Of a DNA stretch of 15,455 nt, positions 15,326-15,455 are shown piece by piece. The notes under the pieces were generated by a model. The model ran no database searches and was not told where the DNA came from. It was given only the letters and a program-made list of their open reading frames with translations. Position 1 is the first letter of the stretch. Each line of letters starts with the position of its first letter. The position numbers were made by a program, and so were the translations under genes. Source of the stretch: Bacillota bacterium (GTDB lineage Bacteria; Bacillota; Clostridia; Acetivibrionales; JAEZXR01); contig JAEZXR010000092.1 of NCBI GenBank assembly GCA_023419605.1, positions 1-15,455 of the forward strand, in the 5' to 3' direction.

Positions 15326-15455
15326 ACGGGACAAGACCAGCTAGTTAAAGTCAATAGTTTTTTAATAAAAAAATTTAGGTGTTTAGCAAAATAAAAATGA
15401 GCATAAGAAACAAACCCAATAAAGGGCCGAACATTGATATTTTAATAGTGTATAA
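15326..15455. other. AT-rich right margin, no gene seen
   Basis: No open frame with a start signal is present. Short A/T runs follow the hairpin. Any gene here would have to begin outside the window. Confidence 0.5.

Noticed and set aside
15327..15340. GGGACAAGACC near the right margin as another GGGAC-type repeat
   Set aside because: Only 10-11 bases resemble the family and the rest of the core is missing.
1..15455. CRISPR array, tRNA, rRNA or toxin-antitoxin locus
   Set aside because: No regularly spaced direct repeats, no tRNA or rRNA-like sequence and no small paired genes with start signals were seen on either strand.

Overview
The window looks like an accessory region from a low-GC Firmicute, most likely a plant-polysaccharide-degrading Clostridia species. 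This is inferred from AT-rich sequence, Gram-positive ribosome binding sites, lipoprotein and secretion signals, and a giant SLH-anchored GH43/CBM surface protein. No rRNA, tRNA or core gene is present to fix the genus.

Layout. 1-457 holds a minus-strand terminator, a decayed ORF and an RNA-like hairpin. 458-2636 has two minus-strand genes for exported proteins, a lipoprotein of unknown function and a secreted amidase-like cysteine hydrolase, separated by a 92-bp element with 15-bp inverted ends. 2637-4078 has no intact gene; it holds a RadC-like remnant, other debris, a 12-bp palindrome and two copies of a GGGAC-type repeat. 4079-5992 (minus) encodes a heparinase II/III-like polysaccharide lyase that is visibly GC-richer than its neighbours and has its own terminator. 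6167-6882 is a gene graveyard: an EamA-type transporter fragment, an AraC-regulator tail, an unrecognised ORF fragment and two more repeat copies. 6883-7923 and 8142-8747 (minus) encode an unrecognised protein and an atypical lipoprotein, separated by a palindromic element. 8858-9084 is a 227-bp nested palindromic element. 9257-9285 is a good sigma-A-type promoter, followed by a frameshifted remnant (9331-9794). 9881-15259 (plus) encodes a 1792-residue secreted protein: GH43, four CBM6/35-like modules, a ricin-type lectin, an Ig-like domain, an X2-like module, two bacterial repeats and three SLH domains.

Functionally, the two strong genes point to carbohydrate use. The SLH protein would hold a hemicellulose-active module and several glycan-binding modules at the cell surface. 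The lyase lacks a signal peptide and would act inside the cell on imported acidic oligosaccharides. The genes are not arranged as one operon.

The most unusual signal is non-coding. At least six sites between 3592 and 9084 share a GGGACA/GGGGACAGGTTC core. Some are solo, some are paired as inverted ends of small elements, and one pair brackets the unrecognised gene at 6883-7923 like a cassette. They sit beside most of the broken genes here.
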